Below are positions 1-11,936 of a stretch of DNA of 64,000 nt, in pieces. Origin of the DNA: Typha latifolia. Taxonomy: Eukaryota; Streptophyta; Magnoliopsida; Poales; Typhaceae. A program made the translations under genes and the position numbers. The stretch spans positions 6,138,001-6,202,000 of the forward strand of contig CM034107.1 in the NCBI GenBank assembly GCA_019914945.1. Reading direction: 5' to 3'. Positions within the stretch are counted from its first letter, which is position 1. Every line of letters starts with the position of its first letter. The notes under the pieces are model-generated. The model did not search any database. It saw nothing but the letters and a program-made list of their open reading frames with translations, and had not been told where the DNA came from.

Positions 1-895
1 AAGTAGGGAATCCACCACAAAAGAGAGGAGGGAGGAGGAGAAAGGGGAAAGAGATAAACTTTGAATCCTCCACAAGAATGGTAATTTTCAACTTTTCATG
101 ATTTTTCTCTTTATTATTGGAATTCCGTTACCTCTATAGACATGAGGAAATTACATCAAATCATAACTTGAATATAACTTGAATTTATAAACTAATCTAG
201 CTAAATTAGGAGTCTTTTAAGTTAAAGATCAACCAAATTCTATCAAAATTTATCTAAAAACAAAATAACAATCTAATCTCCTAGATTTAGGAGTTGCAAC
301 CAAATAAGACACTTTAAAAAATATATATAATTTTTTATAGAAAATACATCCGATATATAAAAGAAAATTTAATACCATTAATTATGGAAATGGAATAAAC
401 CATTGTCTAGGAGCCAATTAAGATTCGGGCTAGGGAGAGCTATCTAGGTCATATTTCCTTGATTGGACTCAAAAGGATTTTCTATCATAACTCTTTTTAG
501 GAGTCTTAACATATTTTTCGTTGTGGAGCCACAGCAGTTAATAAAATATTTGTCAATCGTAGAGAAAATCCTAGCCTATCCCTATTTCAAGTCTCTTCCC
601 ACCCACAATAGGACCATGCAACTCCTATATGTTTCGCTTCTCTCTCCTTAATATGACTTAATGGTACGACAATGCTATAAATGGCACCCGTGGCATGTGG
701 GGGAAGAAGAGAGCACATAGTATGTATGCATTATATGGGTGCATATGCATTTGATATTTAATATGTATCTATATTGATAAATATATGCAATGCAAATTCC
801 AAGTCGAAAGCAATATAGAGACTACTGTATACAAGGACTTATATATGTCTCAACAATTATAGTTAAAAAAAAGAGACTAAGGCATTAGTTAGTCA
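1..895. other. AT-rich flank without recognisable gene
   Basis: No reading frame here resembles a known family and no element ends were recognised. The sequence is AT-rich and includes a short ATATGCAT-rich stretch near 720-790. It is the left flank of the hAT insertion that starts at 904, and the flank resumes at 4913. Confidence 0.5.
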
Positions 896-1762
896 CTTGC
901 AAGTATGGGTGAAAACGGTTCGGATACAAATTGAATAATACTCAAACCACATTTGGATCCATATATTTGCTCCGTATACGGATACGGATATTGGACGGGT
1001 AGCAAAATGTAAAACCATATTTTAACTAAATAGATATGGATTGGATATTAAACGAATAGGAATATGAATACGAATCAGATATGAATCGAATTTTAATCGG
1101 ATACGAATACAAATCGAATTTTAATCGGACATGAATACAAATCGAATTTTAAGCGGAAATGAATACAAAATAAATCTATTACTAGGATCTACTCATAAAT
1201 AGGAAAACTCACAAAATCAACTAACAAATTGTTGATATAACAAAAAAACCAACATTTCAAAGTGACCATCAATTCCACTACAATTTTAATACTTTTCATG
1301 ATATACATGCTTAGATATAATAAAAAAAAGAGCACCTTGTTTGCATAGTAATAATAACCATACTAAACTAAGGCTCAAAAAATAATGCAAGTACAATAGT
1401 TAAACTTAGATATTACAAAAAAACCAATATTCTTAAGTGACCATCAATTTCACTACAATTTCATGATATTTCATATTTTTCTAATCTTCAATCAAGTCAA
1501 TTTAGCAATGATACACTTTAAAGAGGATCCGCAGAAATAAATATATGACATTAATTTAATCATTGAACTAAAAATCCATGAATTGAAACATATCAAGTAA
1601 TACATTTAATTTTTCATACAATTTCAAATGCAATTCAAATTAATTGCATTACTTTTAATCTAGTGAACATGCCTCGTATGTCAAAATCTGAAATGTGTTC
1701 GAATATTTCAAATTCTTCAACATCCTTAATAATTGATGCTACTTGTTCTAATAAGCAAAAAG

Positions 1763-1793
<31 letters not shown>

Positions 1794-1839
1794 AAATTAG
1801 TATTCAATACTAATTTACAAAATTTAAAGAAATGAAACA

Positions 1840-3640
1840 ACTATTACCTTTTCTTGTAAATTTTATCCAATCTTCAGTGGATACTAGAGCTTTCATGACT
1901 TCATGATCCAACCTACTGTGATAATCATCTACTACTCGACAACTTGTGCTAAATGCAGATTTAGAGGCAACTGGGGCAACTGAAATTGCAAACACATCAC
2001 GAGCAATTCATGTTAATATATGATAGTTTGCACTTTCTATTTTCCATCAAGATAGTATATCAAATATAATATTATTCCGTTGCCATAAAAGTGAGTTCTC
2101 CTCAATATATAGATCTTAATCTTTCTTGAGTGATCTTGAGATTTTTCAATTAAAAATTGCTCAAATCTTCTATTTCTATCCTCGTTAAACTCATTAAGAA
2201 CAACCTCACTATTTTAAAAAACTTCACTAATGCTTATATTTACATCATAATCAAAAGGATATGAAAATTTAGATGCATATTTATTATACAACTTCTTTAT
2301 GACTTGATGAACTTTCTCAAATTTTTTAACACCACCAAGAGAAGAAATTTGAGGAAAGTAAAATTTCATAATACTCATTTTATATCAAAAATCTAGAAAT
2401 AAAGCCACTGCTAATATAAGATTGCATTGTCGTCAATATTTATTAAATTTCTCTTTCATTGATCTTGTCGTAGAAAGAACAAGTCCATCCAAACTTATGC
2501 ACCATTCTCTAATTTGCAATTGAATATCACAAAAATTATTTCAAAAATAAGTTAGCTGTTGGGTATAAAGTTCCTAAAAGTAATTTAGTTATTGTATGAA
2601 AGGTTTTCAAACATTTGCATAATATTCTAGTATTATCCTATTGCTCATTTGTTGAATATGCAACAAATTTAATTGAATCAGCACAGTGAAGCCTCTTATA
2701 GTATCTCTAAGCATCAAATAAGTGAAATTTTATCTTGTAGATATATCAATAAAAAGAGCTTTATTGGTATCTAAATTAAATTTCCTTGCTCTCTTTTTAA
2801 TTCTCCCATTGCAAAGGTAAATTTGTGAGAATTAAGATAATACAATAAATATTTTCTACTGCATCCTTTTTTGTTTTTCAAACCATCTTGCACAACTAAA
2901 TTGATAATATGCATGACATATCTAACATAAAAAATTATGCCACTATAAACAAGAGATTATTGATCATTGACCTGACTAACCATGTCTCTAACACAAACAT
3001 CATTAGCATAATCATTATCTAGAGTTTAGGAAAATAGTTTCCCATCAATATTCCATTTAGTTATATTCTTTAGAAATGTTTAACATAGATTTAATCATGT
3101 ATATCTTCTTTCTAAATGTATGAAATTTACATTTTTTTTTAATTCTCCAATTATCTTCAATGAAATATACTGTAACACAAATAATTCTTGTTCTGTCTAT
3201 AGTAGCACTGATACAATATAAAAGTGATCCAAACATATCATATACATTCTTTTTTTACTCAATATATAACTCCAAGACCTCTTTTCTAATAGTAATCCGT
3301 GACTTTGTTGGAAAAACAGGTTGTAGAGATTTAGATTTTATAAATTTAAGAAAATACCATACTCTACAATAAAAAAAGGGTATTCATGCATAACTATTGT
3401 TGTTAGAAGTTTTTTTGTACTTCCTCTTCATATTGGTATCTTTAAAATTTCATCTTCTCTGACTCTTGCAAGATTAAGTAACAATTGTCCTCTTTCTCTA
3501 CCATGCTTATTTTTGTAATGGTACCTCAAGTGTATCATTCTCATAGAATTTTCCCCATTAAATCATTTTTGACAAAATTTGCTACTGTTTCGCACTTGCT
3601 CATTGTTTTCCATTGATTACTTCTATCACTTCAGCATTAT
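1840..3640 (-). pseudogene. hAT transposase remnant (BED finger to dimerisation domain)
   Basis: The clearest piece is the frame at 1810-1995, whose residues SAFSTSCRVVDDYHSRL and the following ALVSTEDWIK match the hAT C-terminal dimerisation domain (family pattern SAFSxGGRVxDxxRSxL...ALxCxxDWL). Near the other end (about 3490-3640) the minus strand reads as a degraded BED-type zinc-finger region, with residues such as YHYKNKHGRE. The middle is interrupted by many stops and frameshifts. The protein would have cut and joined DNA at the element ends in the nucleus, but it cannot be produced from this copy. The domain assignment is strong at the C-terminus and weaker at the N-terminus. Confidence 0.75.
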
Positions 3641-4189
3641 CAAAGTTATTCTAGACATCTGATGTCAATTTTTTTCTATTTGTTCAATCATCTTGAGTAA
3701 CACTATTACTGGTGTCATCTTGAACCAACGTACTTATAGATGCCATTATAATTTTCTCTACTACATTAAAAAATTATAGATGCCATAAAAAAATTCTCAA
3801 CTATATTATCTTAGAAATAAATTTCTCAAAACATGTTCTAACTACTACAGAAAATTATAATATAATGTCCAAGTATAATGTAAATAGAACATGATGCAAA
3901 TAGAACAGAGTTAAATCTAATACTTCTTATGAGACAGAGTAAACTTCACTTAAATTTAGTAACTGTATCATCAAATGGACAAGATGAAGTTTGATATTAG
4001 ACAGAATCATGGAGACCTAACTTGAGAAGATTTAAAAAACGACTCCTACAAACTAGAACTACTCATAAAAATTAGAACTATTAAGTTCAACCTATGTACA
4101 GATTGAATTAGAACTACTCCTAAAAATTAAAAATAGACATTATAGAAATAATGTGTATATATAAGGTTGAAATGAAAGCCAAATAAAAA

Positions 4190-4620
4190 TGCATGCTTGA
4201 GATGAGGATGGCGTGGGAGTCGTTGGAGTCATTGGAGTTGATGGTTCGAGGAGTATTGTTGGTGTCAATGGAGAGGACGAACTGGATTTGTAAGGCGTTC
4301 CTGTCGAAGGTAGATCGGAATCACCCGACAGCATGTGACAGCCTATGCGGTAGAGATCAAGGCGGAGTGGTACCCGCTGACGATGGTGGTGACCGGAGGG
4401 TTCTGCCACTCCAAGATTGGCTGCGACATGTTGAAGGAGAAGGGGAAGGAGGTGACGGCATAACGATCGTGGAGTACCCGCAACGCGATTCGTCGAAGAG
4501 AGAGGCGGGAGACGACCGATCGCTGGAGAGAGTGAGGGAGAGAAATAGGGGTGGATTTGAGTCTTTGAGATTGATGCGGCTTGATGGTGAAAAGGGAATG
4601 AGACCGATTTAGGAGTTAGG
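4190..4620. other. GC-rich segment inside the hAT element, origin unclear
   Basis: This stretch is far richer in G and C than the rest of the transposon and sits just inside the transposase 5' side. One plus-strand frame stays open for 139 codons (4193-4612). Another reads through a protein-like stretch (EIKAEWYPLTMVVTGGF) but has stops on both sides. I do not recognise either product. It may be the transposon's 5' untranslated and promoter region, or a captured fragment of a host gene. Neither reading is secure. Confidence 0.3.
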
Positions 4621-4912
4621 GTAAGCTATGGTGGGTGGGTGAGGGTTTTATATTAACGGGTCAGTTAGTTTTTACAGGTTAGATGTTTGCTAATATTATA
4701 TAGTATACGGGTAAACGAATATCTAATATCCGAATCCGTATCCAAACAAATATAATATTCCCATATCTGGATCTGGATCCAGATATTTTAAGCTATTCGT
4801 CGTATCTGTATCCTATCTGGACTGGGTAAAGTATTTTGACCCATATTCGATCCGACCCGGGTTGGATAGCAGATCGGATAAAATCCGAAACGTTTTCACC
4901 CCTATTTGCAAG

Positions 4913-6519
4913 TCCTACATTAGTTAAGAATAGGGACTAGCAAGGAATATATGGCTGCATATGCAGGCACATGGAACACTTTTTAGAAAAGTGTGGTGTT
5001 ACTCAAGCAATAGCTGCATGACATGCTTGTCTCCTTCTTTCCCCACCATTGTGAAGTTCTTCTCTCTTCTACCTTCTCTTGTATTCTTCTTTTTCACTAT
5101 TTTAATTCCTTTAGATACTCTGATGATATACAATATTGTTTATAGGGTCCTTGTGGCATTCTAGGCCTTCAGAAATCTATAGGACAACTAGAACTAACTT
5201 TGAGAAATACAAGTTGGCACTATCACAGTTGCTACTAGTCCGAAGATTGTATAGATCATTTGTACTAAAGATCACATTATCAGCTGCACAGGTGATTAGA
5301 TACATTTCTTGTAATTTCCTTTTACTTGCGATGGAGTTTATTCATAGAAAGTATTTGTAACTTGGAGAATATTTGAAATGTAAGAGCAGATGGAGGTATC
5401 TTGGAGAACTGTATGTGTCCTTGGAACTTTAGGCACAAAAGACATGCATGTGCACATGCTTATGTGACCTAAATGCCAATTAAAAGGATTTCACGACAAG
5501 TAATAAGACAAAGGTATACGTAATTAAAAGTTGACTAATTTTTCTTCGCTTAGGCACTCAGCATACAACTTTCTAGGTGGGGAACTCTACAAAATCCTCT
5601 GCCAGAGATCTAATGACAAGTTTTGATCTAGATTTTTGCACATTATGCTTTATGTTGGCAGATGTACTGTTAGTTGTTCTTTAGTGCAAATTTCAATATT
5701 ATGTGAAGTACATTACTAGCATTTTGGAAATTTTATTGTAGATCTGGATTTATGCCTACGGAGGAGGGTCCAGTAGGAGATGTCCTTACACTTTGGAAAT
5801 ATAATTTTTTGTTTTCTTACATATATTTGAGAAACAAAGCTAGGAAGGCTGTAAAACAACTCTATGACATTTGGATTTTTATGCCAGAAGGGAGAGCATG
5901 GATTTTATTTGAGCTTTGAATTGCGTGCTTCATCTTTTAGTATGTGACATCTAGGAGGAGAAAATTAGTGTTATGATTAGGCTGTCACTGCTTTTCGCGG
6001 TTCAGCTCTTCAGATAAGTACCAGTTATACAATTTAAATATTGAAGACACAAACACATGATGTCACCTATCAATCCCTATGAAGTAAAACTCCTGCTGAG
6101 AACTCCATTTGCAAAGGAAAAGTTCCTGTCATGAAGAAATAGATATACTTCCCATCATGAGCCAAAGAACTGATTCCTTATACTTCCATTGCTCGTTGTA
6201 TTCGTTTTCAATCTCTAGAATCCATCAACGTAGGTCAGATAAGTTTAATACTAATAGGGACACCACTGGTGCTTCTTTTTCCTATGTTTATAGGAACTGT
6301 TTTCTGCAAACATATACAGATGAGCTCAAGTAACCTGTTTCTCTTCTTCAGATGAATGAAGTAGAGAATTATCATTTTTCTTCAAACTTTTATGTTCAGT
6401 GAAGGGGTTTGATGCAATGTGTTTGCAGATGCTGCATTACTATACATTTTTAAATAACTATTTGGCTTATAAGTCCTATAAAATTGTATCTTGAAGTGTC
6501 AATTAAGGTCCATATGCTG
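4913..6519. other. Non-coding interval upstream of the VAMP-like exons
   Basis: No exon of a known protein was recognised on either strand. Short open frames here do not resemble any family. If the VAMP727-like exons at 8529-8854 belong to a live gene, this interval would lie in a very long intron or upstream of a truncated locus. I looked for the missing longin-domain and SNARE exons and did not find them. Confidence 0.4.
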
Positions 6520-6558
6520 TATTTTGACATCCACTGAAATTAACTGGATGTCAAAATA
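6520..6558. repeat. Perfect 14-bp hairpin
   Basis: TATTTTGACATCCA at 6520-6533 is followed, after an 11-base spacer, by its exact reverse complement at 6545-6558. It may be the core of a very small inverted-repeat element, but no flanking target duplication was recognised. Confidence 0.8.
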
Positions 6559-6893
6559 TAGGTTTATAACCTTCTATGATGAAAGAAAGTGTTAGATATG
6601 TAGTTTTTACTATTATTCAGAGAGATTTGATGAATATTTCTAGCTGCTGTTGATTTTATCATATATGCTGCTTGTACAAATACAGCATCTTGAAATACAA
6701 ACTTCCAGACAGCCCTGAAATGAATTTGGTGGGGGTCAATCTTGTATGATATAATGTGTGTATTCGGCAGTTTGTAAGATTCCAATGAATAACTGAATCC
6801 TATATACAATTGCACCCTCATACTCATCAGAAACCAAACACACCAATGATATTAGTTTGTAATTGATTCGTTGTCTTCCCCGTTGTGGTCGAT

Positions 6894-8180
6894 CGGTGTT
6901 TTGAAAGGCAGATTTGGTGGCCACCACATCGGCCGTCCCGCCATCCGACAATGCGGCTGGCACAAGGCGAGAGGGCTGCCATGGCTCTTTTGGCACGTTG
7001 CTATGTTGCCTGGTAGGTCTGTGGTCGCTAAGGCGTTGGATCGGATCTATGGCAAGGATCTCCACCACCTTGGAAGTAGGGGTGTCAAAATAAACGAGCG
7101 CCTCGAACTTAGCTTGGTTTTGGCTCAACTCTGCTTGAGCTGAGCTTTATTTTTGTACTCGATTTGAATTTCGAGATGAGCCTGAGTCAAAGCTAGCTTA
7201 CTTAGGCTCAAGCTCAATTGGCTCAGCTCAAATATAATATTTATTAATATTATATATATACTAAATAGTTTTTGACTCAACTTGAATAGTTCTTCGCTCA
7301 TTTTAAAGCTTGGCAGCTTGGGCTCGGTCCAACTCAAGTTGAATAATATGCTTGGTTCAAGTTGACTTGAAAATAACCCTAGTTTGAGGCTTAGGCTCGA
7401 CACAGCTCGGGCTCAGTTTGGCTTGGCGTGACTTCAGCTCAATTCAAGCTCACGCTCGGCTTGAGTTGGGCTAAACAGAGCCTAAATCCCAAGCTATGCT
7501 CGAAATTAATTTTGAGCCGAGCCTGAGATAGAGCCCGCTTGCTCAAACTCAGCTTGTTTATGCCCTATTTGGAAGAAAGAGAAGAAATAAAGAAAGAGAG
7601 TGAAAGGGAAGAAAAAGAAGAAGAAACGATAAGTTTGAGAGTTACCCGTTGTCATTCGCTTCTCGCTTTCATCTGCTTGCCACCTCCGCTTAATGTTGCT
7701 CGTGAAAGGAGTGATCGAAAGAGGAAGTGAGGGGGGGAGGGGAGATTTAGGGCTCAGATCGAAGAGGGAGTGAGGGAGAAGAAGAGATTGAGGGTTTTTG
7801 TTTTGTTTCAAGTTGCTTACTTGTTAGCTGACCAACCCATTACCCGTTAGCAACTTTAAAAACTTGTCTTTTACTCTGTTGGAGGTTTGTTGCCTAGTTG
7901 TACATAGCAGTTTGTTTGGGAAGTGGGCTTGATGGAGTCAGATGATGGAAAGAGAGCTATTTATCTTGAATGGGCCCACATTTGAGGTGGAAAGTGGGCT
8001 AGGTTTAGGTTTTAGGGTTTAGTGGACTATTAAAAAATTTATATATACTATTTTAGTATATAACATAATTATAAATAATTATTTATCATTTTTTATATAT
8101 TAAAAATGCTAAACCTGTACGCGTAGGTGCTAGGTCGTGGGGTGATCGCCCGCCACTCGTGGTTGCCTTTTAATACACTG
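6894..8180. mobile_element. Non-autonomous hAT element, 1.29 kb
   Basis: The left end CGGTGTTTTGAAAGG is inverted-repeat partner to the right end CCTTTTAATACACTG. The 8-bp target duplication is TGGTCGAT (6886-6893) and TGGTCAAT (8181-8188), one mismatch. The left subterminal zone is GC-rich (ggccaccacatcggccgtcc) and the right one includes gatcgcccgccactcg, like the related element at 21612-22253. No transposase remains. A second hAT element is inserted at 7077-7567. Confidence 0.8.
7077..7567. mobile_element. Nested hAT-type MITE, 0.49 kb
   Basis: It begins TAGGGGTGTCAAAATAAACG and ends CTTGTTTATGCCCTA. The flanks are CTTGGAAG at 7069-7076 and TTTGGAAG at 7568-7575, an 8-bp target duplication with one mismatch. 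The interior is built of repeated gctcaagc/gagcttg-type words, typical of hAT subterminal repeats. It lies wholly inside the 6894-8180 element, so it inserted later. No coding capacity was found. Confidence 0.8.
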
Positions 8181-8528
8181 TGGTCAATAAAGAATTGAGG
8201 TAATGGTAATCTCAGATTCTTTTGCTGGAGGTTTAAGACTCATGAGTAGTACTTGTGTTTATCATTTAGAATAATAGTTTTGTCACTTTGACATCATTCT
8301 GTAAGATTGATAGTACTTTGTGAGTTTGTTCAGGTGATGCTGAACCCTTTTTGGATATTAGCAGGGGAGTTTGTAAATGCTGCATTTAGTGAATTAGTAA
8401 AAGCTATCTTTTTTTTTATTCAATCAGATAAACTGTTAAATAAGTACTTGAAAGTTAGAAATATATCTGAATGTTTGCATCGATATATTTTATGATGTGA
8501 TGATTTAAAATAGCTTGAATTTGATTAG

Positions 8529-8854
8529 GTTCTTGATCGAGGGGAGAAGATTGAGCTTTTGGTGGATAAGACTGAAAACTTACAGTTTCAGGTATCTTTA
8601 TGCTTGAGGATTGGTTTAAATTGATCCTTTATTGCTTATAAGGCAAAAGTTAAGAAAGAGGAAATTAATTTCAAGAATTACTCTTGTTTGTCTTTCTTGG
8701 TTTCCTTCAGGCGGATAGCTTCCAGAGGCATGGCAGGCAGCTTCGACGGAAGATGTGGATTCAGAACCTCAGATTCAAGCTAATGGTGGCGGGTGCTCTC
8801 ATTGTCTTCATACTTGTTGTTTGGTTAATGACTTGCAGGGGATTCAAGTGCTAA
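8529..8854 (+). CDS. 3' end of a VAMP727-like longin R-SNARE gene (last two exons)
   Basis: Exon 8529-8591 follows a TTGATTAG acceptor and encodes 21 residues starting VLDRGEKIELLVDKTENL. This is the end of the R-SNARE motif, and its arginine is the family's zero-layer residue. After a GTATCT donor and a TTCAG acceptor, exon 8711-8854 encodes 47 residues: a basic linker (RQLRRKMW), a hydrophobic membrane anchor (MVAGALIVFILVVWL) and the tail RGFKC before TAA. Anchor and tail fit plant VAMP727, which drives fusion of endosomes with the vacuole, better than VAMP721/722. The longin domain and first half of the SNARE motif were not found upstream, where hAT elements have inserted. The gene is therefore either very long or 5'-truncated. 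The two exons themselves are unbroken. Confidence 0.8.
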
Positions 8855-8897
8855 CGAGAGAATTATGGGTTCTTGTCTTTTATTTATACTAGAAGTG

Positions 8898-8987
8898 AAT
8901 GATGTCCTATGTATATGATGCCAGGTGATGTTAATATGTTAGTTGATGCCCTATGTATATGATGTCAGGTGATGTTAATATGTTAGT
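8898..8987 (+). repeat. 45-bp tandem duplication in the VAMP-like 3' flank
   Basis: A unit running from atgatgtcctatgtatatg to taatatgttagt is repeated back to back with only a few differences (about 8898-8942 and 8943-8987). It sits just after the stop codon, in the presumed 3' untranslated region. Confidence 0.75.
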
Positions 8988-9383
8988 GTGCTACATGATT
9001 CAAATGTAAGTTGTATTTTGCTTCCAACCTATAAGGGAAATTTCACTAGACATAGCAAGGTGTATCTGTTGGATTTCTTTTAGCACTTGGAACTTAGATG
9101 CTGAAAGTGTGAAGGTGATTTTATATATTCCTAAACCTCACCAAGTTTCTAGTGCAGCTTCAAGGATTTATAATGACTTGGGTCAGCTAGTTTTTCTGGT
9201 TCTCTTTTTCTATTATTTTATCATATTTGCTCTCTCTATTTCATGTCTTGATGGATTATTGAAGAATTGCTGGTGGCAACGTCCTTATAAATCGTTGCCA
9301 GGAGGCAAAAGCGTTGCTCATTTCGTGGATTATATTTCCTTTTATTAAAACAAATGGAGAAAATATATTTTACTCGCTTACAG

Positions 9384-10170
9384 ATAGGGGTGTAAACGAG
9401 CAGAGCTTGATCAAGCTTGGCTCTGTGATCAAGTTTGAATTGAAATAATTTTAATTCGAACCTATTTTAAACTTGAGCCAAGCTCGAGCATAAACGAGTT
9501 GCTCAATTAGCAATTTTAAGCTTTATCAATTCAAGTCATTTTCGAGTCTGAGCAAATTTGAATTGATTTAGGCTTGAATCAAGTTTGAATTGATTTAAGT
9601 TTGAATTAAGCTCAAATTAAGTTTGAATACAATGTAATTCAATTATAAATATATAAATATTACTAAATATTAGTTATAGTGATAATTGTGTTAGAAAACT
9701 ACAAGCAACCAAAATATAAATTATAAATAACAAAAATAATTGTGTCAGAAAAACAAGCAACCAATATAAATTACAAGCAACATTTTAATTGTGTCAGAAA
9801 GTTAAATTAAACAAAAATATTTCTACTAAGTTGAGATAGAAACATAGTTCTTAAATTGAACAAATCTAACATCCCTCAATATCATCAAAAGCAGCAAATA
9901 CATCTTCATTTCTAAGTTCCAACTTCTCTAACAACAAATCATCATTTTGAATCTCTTCTATCCTGATCAAATTAACCAAGACAATTGTATCACATTAATT
10001 CAAACCAAATATAAACGTAAAACTAATACATGAATCAAGGAACCTGAGCTCAACACATGAAGCCACCTATTATAATGGTAATAAAAATTTATTAAAACAA
10101 TATTGATACTATAATAAATAAGAAATAATAATCAATTTAATAAGAAAATGATCAATATCATACAAATGTA
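9384..10170 (-). mobile_element. Left end of a hAT-like element, interrupted by a LINE
   Basis: TAGGGGTGTAAACGAGC at 9386 matches hAT-type termini such as the one at 7077, and it is followed by repeated aagcttgaat/caagctcgagc words. The minus strand near 9880-10000 reads as an acidic stretch (QNDDLLLEKLELRNED) that could be a transposase tail, though this is uncertain. The expected right end was not found cleanly. Sequence at 17020-17395 has the same agcttgatcgagcc style and may be its degraded far side, after the LINE at 10171-16517. Confidence 0.5.
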
Positions 10171-11536
10171 GATTATCAATTCAAGACCTCGAAGAGCAGT
10201 AAGGGAAGCTTCATCCTCAAGGCCGACTTAACTAAGGCGTTTGATAGAATGGAGTGGCCATTCTTACATAATTGTTTAAAGCTATACAAATTCTCTGATT
10301 CCTTCTCCAATCTGATCATGAGCTGCATCACCTCATCATCCTTTGCCATTGTGACCATGCGAAAGAATACTGCCCACTAGAGGTCTTCAACAAGGATGCC
10401 CATTATCCCCATATCTCTTTATCTTAGTGTTTAATATCTCATCTTTGTCTCTGTTAGAGGAAGCTCGACTAGGTAACATTCACGACATCACCCTAGCAAG
10501 AGGAGCACCTGAAGTCTCTCACCTAATGTTCGTTGATGATCTCCTACTATTCTATAGAACCTCGACTCGGGATGCCACCAACCTAAGGAGCACAATTGAG
10601 CAGTACTGTAACTTTTTTGGCCAGACAATTAACTTAGAGAAGTCGACCATAATATGAGCTCAACGCTCTCAAATTTACTCTTACCTAAAAGTGAAACAGT
10701 TAGAAGCTGGTGAAAAATACTTCGACTGTCCCCTTCTTACTCCGAAATCCAAATTAGAAGCCTTCAAGTTTGTGGTAAGCAATGTTCAAAGCAAATTATC
10801 AAGATGGAAAGCTAGAATGCTCTCTTATTCTGGCAGACTTACTCCAATCAAATCTATCCTAAGTTCTATTCCTGTTTTCTTCATGGATGCCACCATCTTT
10901 CCAAAAACTCTACTAAGCAGAATTAGAAGCTTAATGCGGGACTTCTAGTGGTCTCAAGCCAGGACAATCACACATTTACTATAGAAGCTAGGACCTCATA
11001 TGTCGTCTGTTAGCCAATGGGGGGCTTGGGATTCGCACACCGGAGCTGACAAATAAGAGCCTGGTTCTCAAGCTTATATGGAGACTGGTAAACGAGCCAA
11101 ATAGCCCTTGGGCTATTCTTCTCAAAGCCAAGTATTTTCAAAACTCTTCCTTCGGGATGGCCAGGTTATGAAATGAATCAACTTGGATGTGGTTTGCTCT
11201 TTTGAAACTGTAAGAGATCCTTAAGGGTAATGTCACGTGGATTGTTGGAGATGGCAAATGCATTGTGATCACTAAAGAACCTTAGCTCCCCCACACAGAC
11301 TTATCTGACCTTGCTCTCCCCAATGGCATTTGCAAGGTTCAGGATCTTATTAGGGGTTTTGGTTGGAATCTGGAGTTGATTAGAAGAGTTTTTCCTCCAA
11401 ATATTGTTAGGCTCATTCTCAATATCTACATCGGCCTAGCCACAATCTCATCGCTTAACAAACTAGTCTGGATGCCGAAGCCGTCAAGAGCCTTCACTTG
11501 CAAGTCTACGTACTGCTCGCTATCTAAAGGAAGTTG

Positions 11537-11885
11537 TGTAACAACCCAATCCAAAAAAAAAAAAAATTTCATGGGCACGACGCGACCGGCCACACTGTGG
11601 TCGGCCTCGTGCCCATGCCAGCTGCTCATGCAGCTTGGTGGGGCGCCACGCGCCTGCGGCCGCTGCCGCAGCCCAACCGGCTGCGGCCAGCTGGCCGCGG
11701 TGGGCCCCGGTGCCGCCACTATTCCTCCTCCACCGCTTTCTCTCTCTCTCTCTTTAAATCTCTCTCTCTCTCGGCCACCCTCTCTCTCTCTTGGCCACCC
11801 TGTCACTCTACTCTCTTTATCTATACCGGCACCTTCCCTGGAGCCATCGCCGCCGCCGATGAGATCTCTCACTCCCCCTCTCTTT

Positions 11886-11936
<51 letters not shown>

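Larger units (their letters stand above)
904..4904 (-). mobile_element. hAT-superfamily DNA transposon, 4.0 kb, decayed
   Basis: The left end (TATGGGTGAAAACGG) is the inverted counterpart of the right end (CGTTTTCACCCCTA). The subterminal zones on both sides are rich in cggatacggat/atccgtatcc-type motifs. The element is flanked by an 8-bp target duplication, CTTGCAAG at 896-903 and TTTGCAAG at 4905-4912, with one mismatch. An 8-bp duplication and GGGTG-type ends are hallmarks of hAT transposons. The minus strand between about 3640 and 1840 carries transposase remnants, including the C-terminal dimerisation domain. In-frame stops and an AT-drifted interior indicate that this copy is inactive. 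Confidence 0.85.

Noticed and set aside
4193..4612. A 139-codon plus-strand gene
   Set aside because: It lies inside the hAT element and the protein matches no known family. The GC-rich composition alone can keep the frame open. It is described only as a GC-rich segment.
6871..7143. Paired open frames on both strands
   Set aside because: They fall in the GC-rich subterminal zone of the 6894-8180 hAT element and match nothing known.
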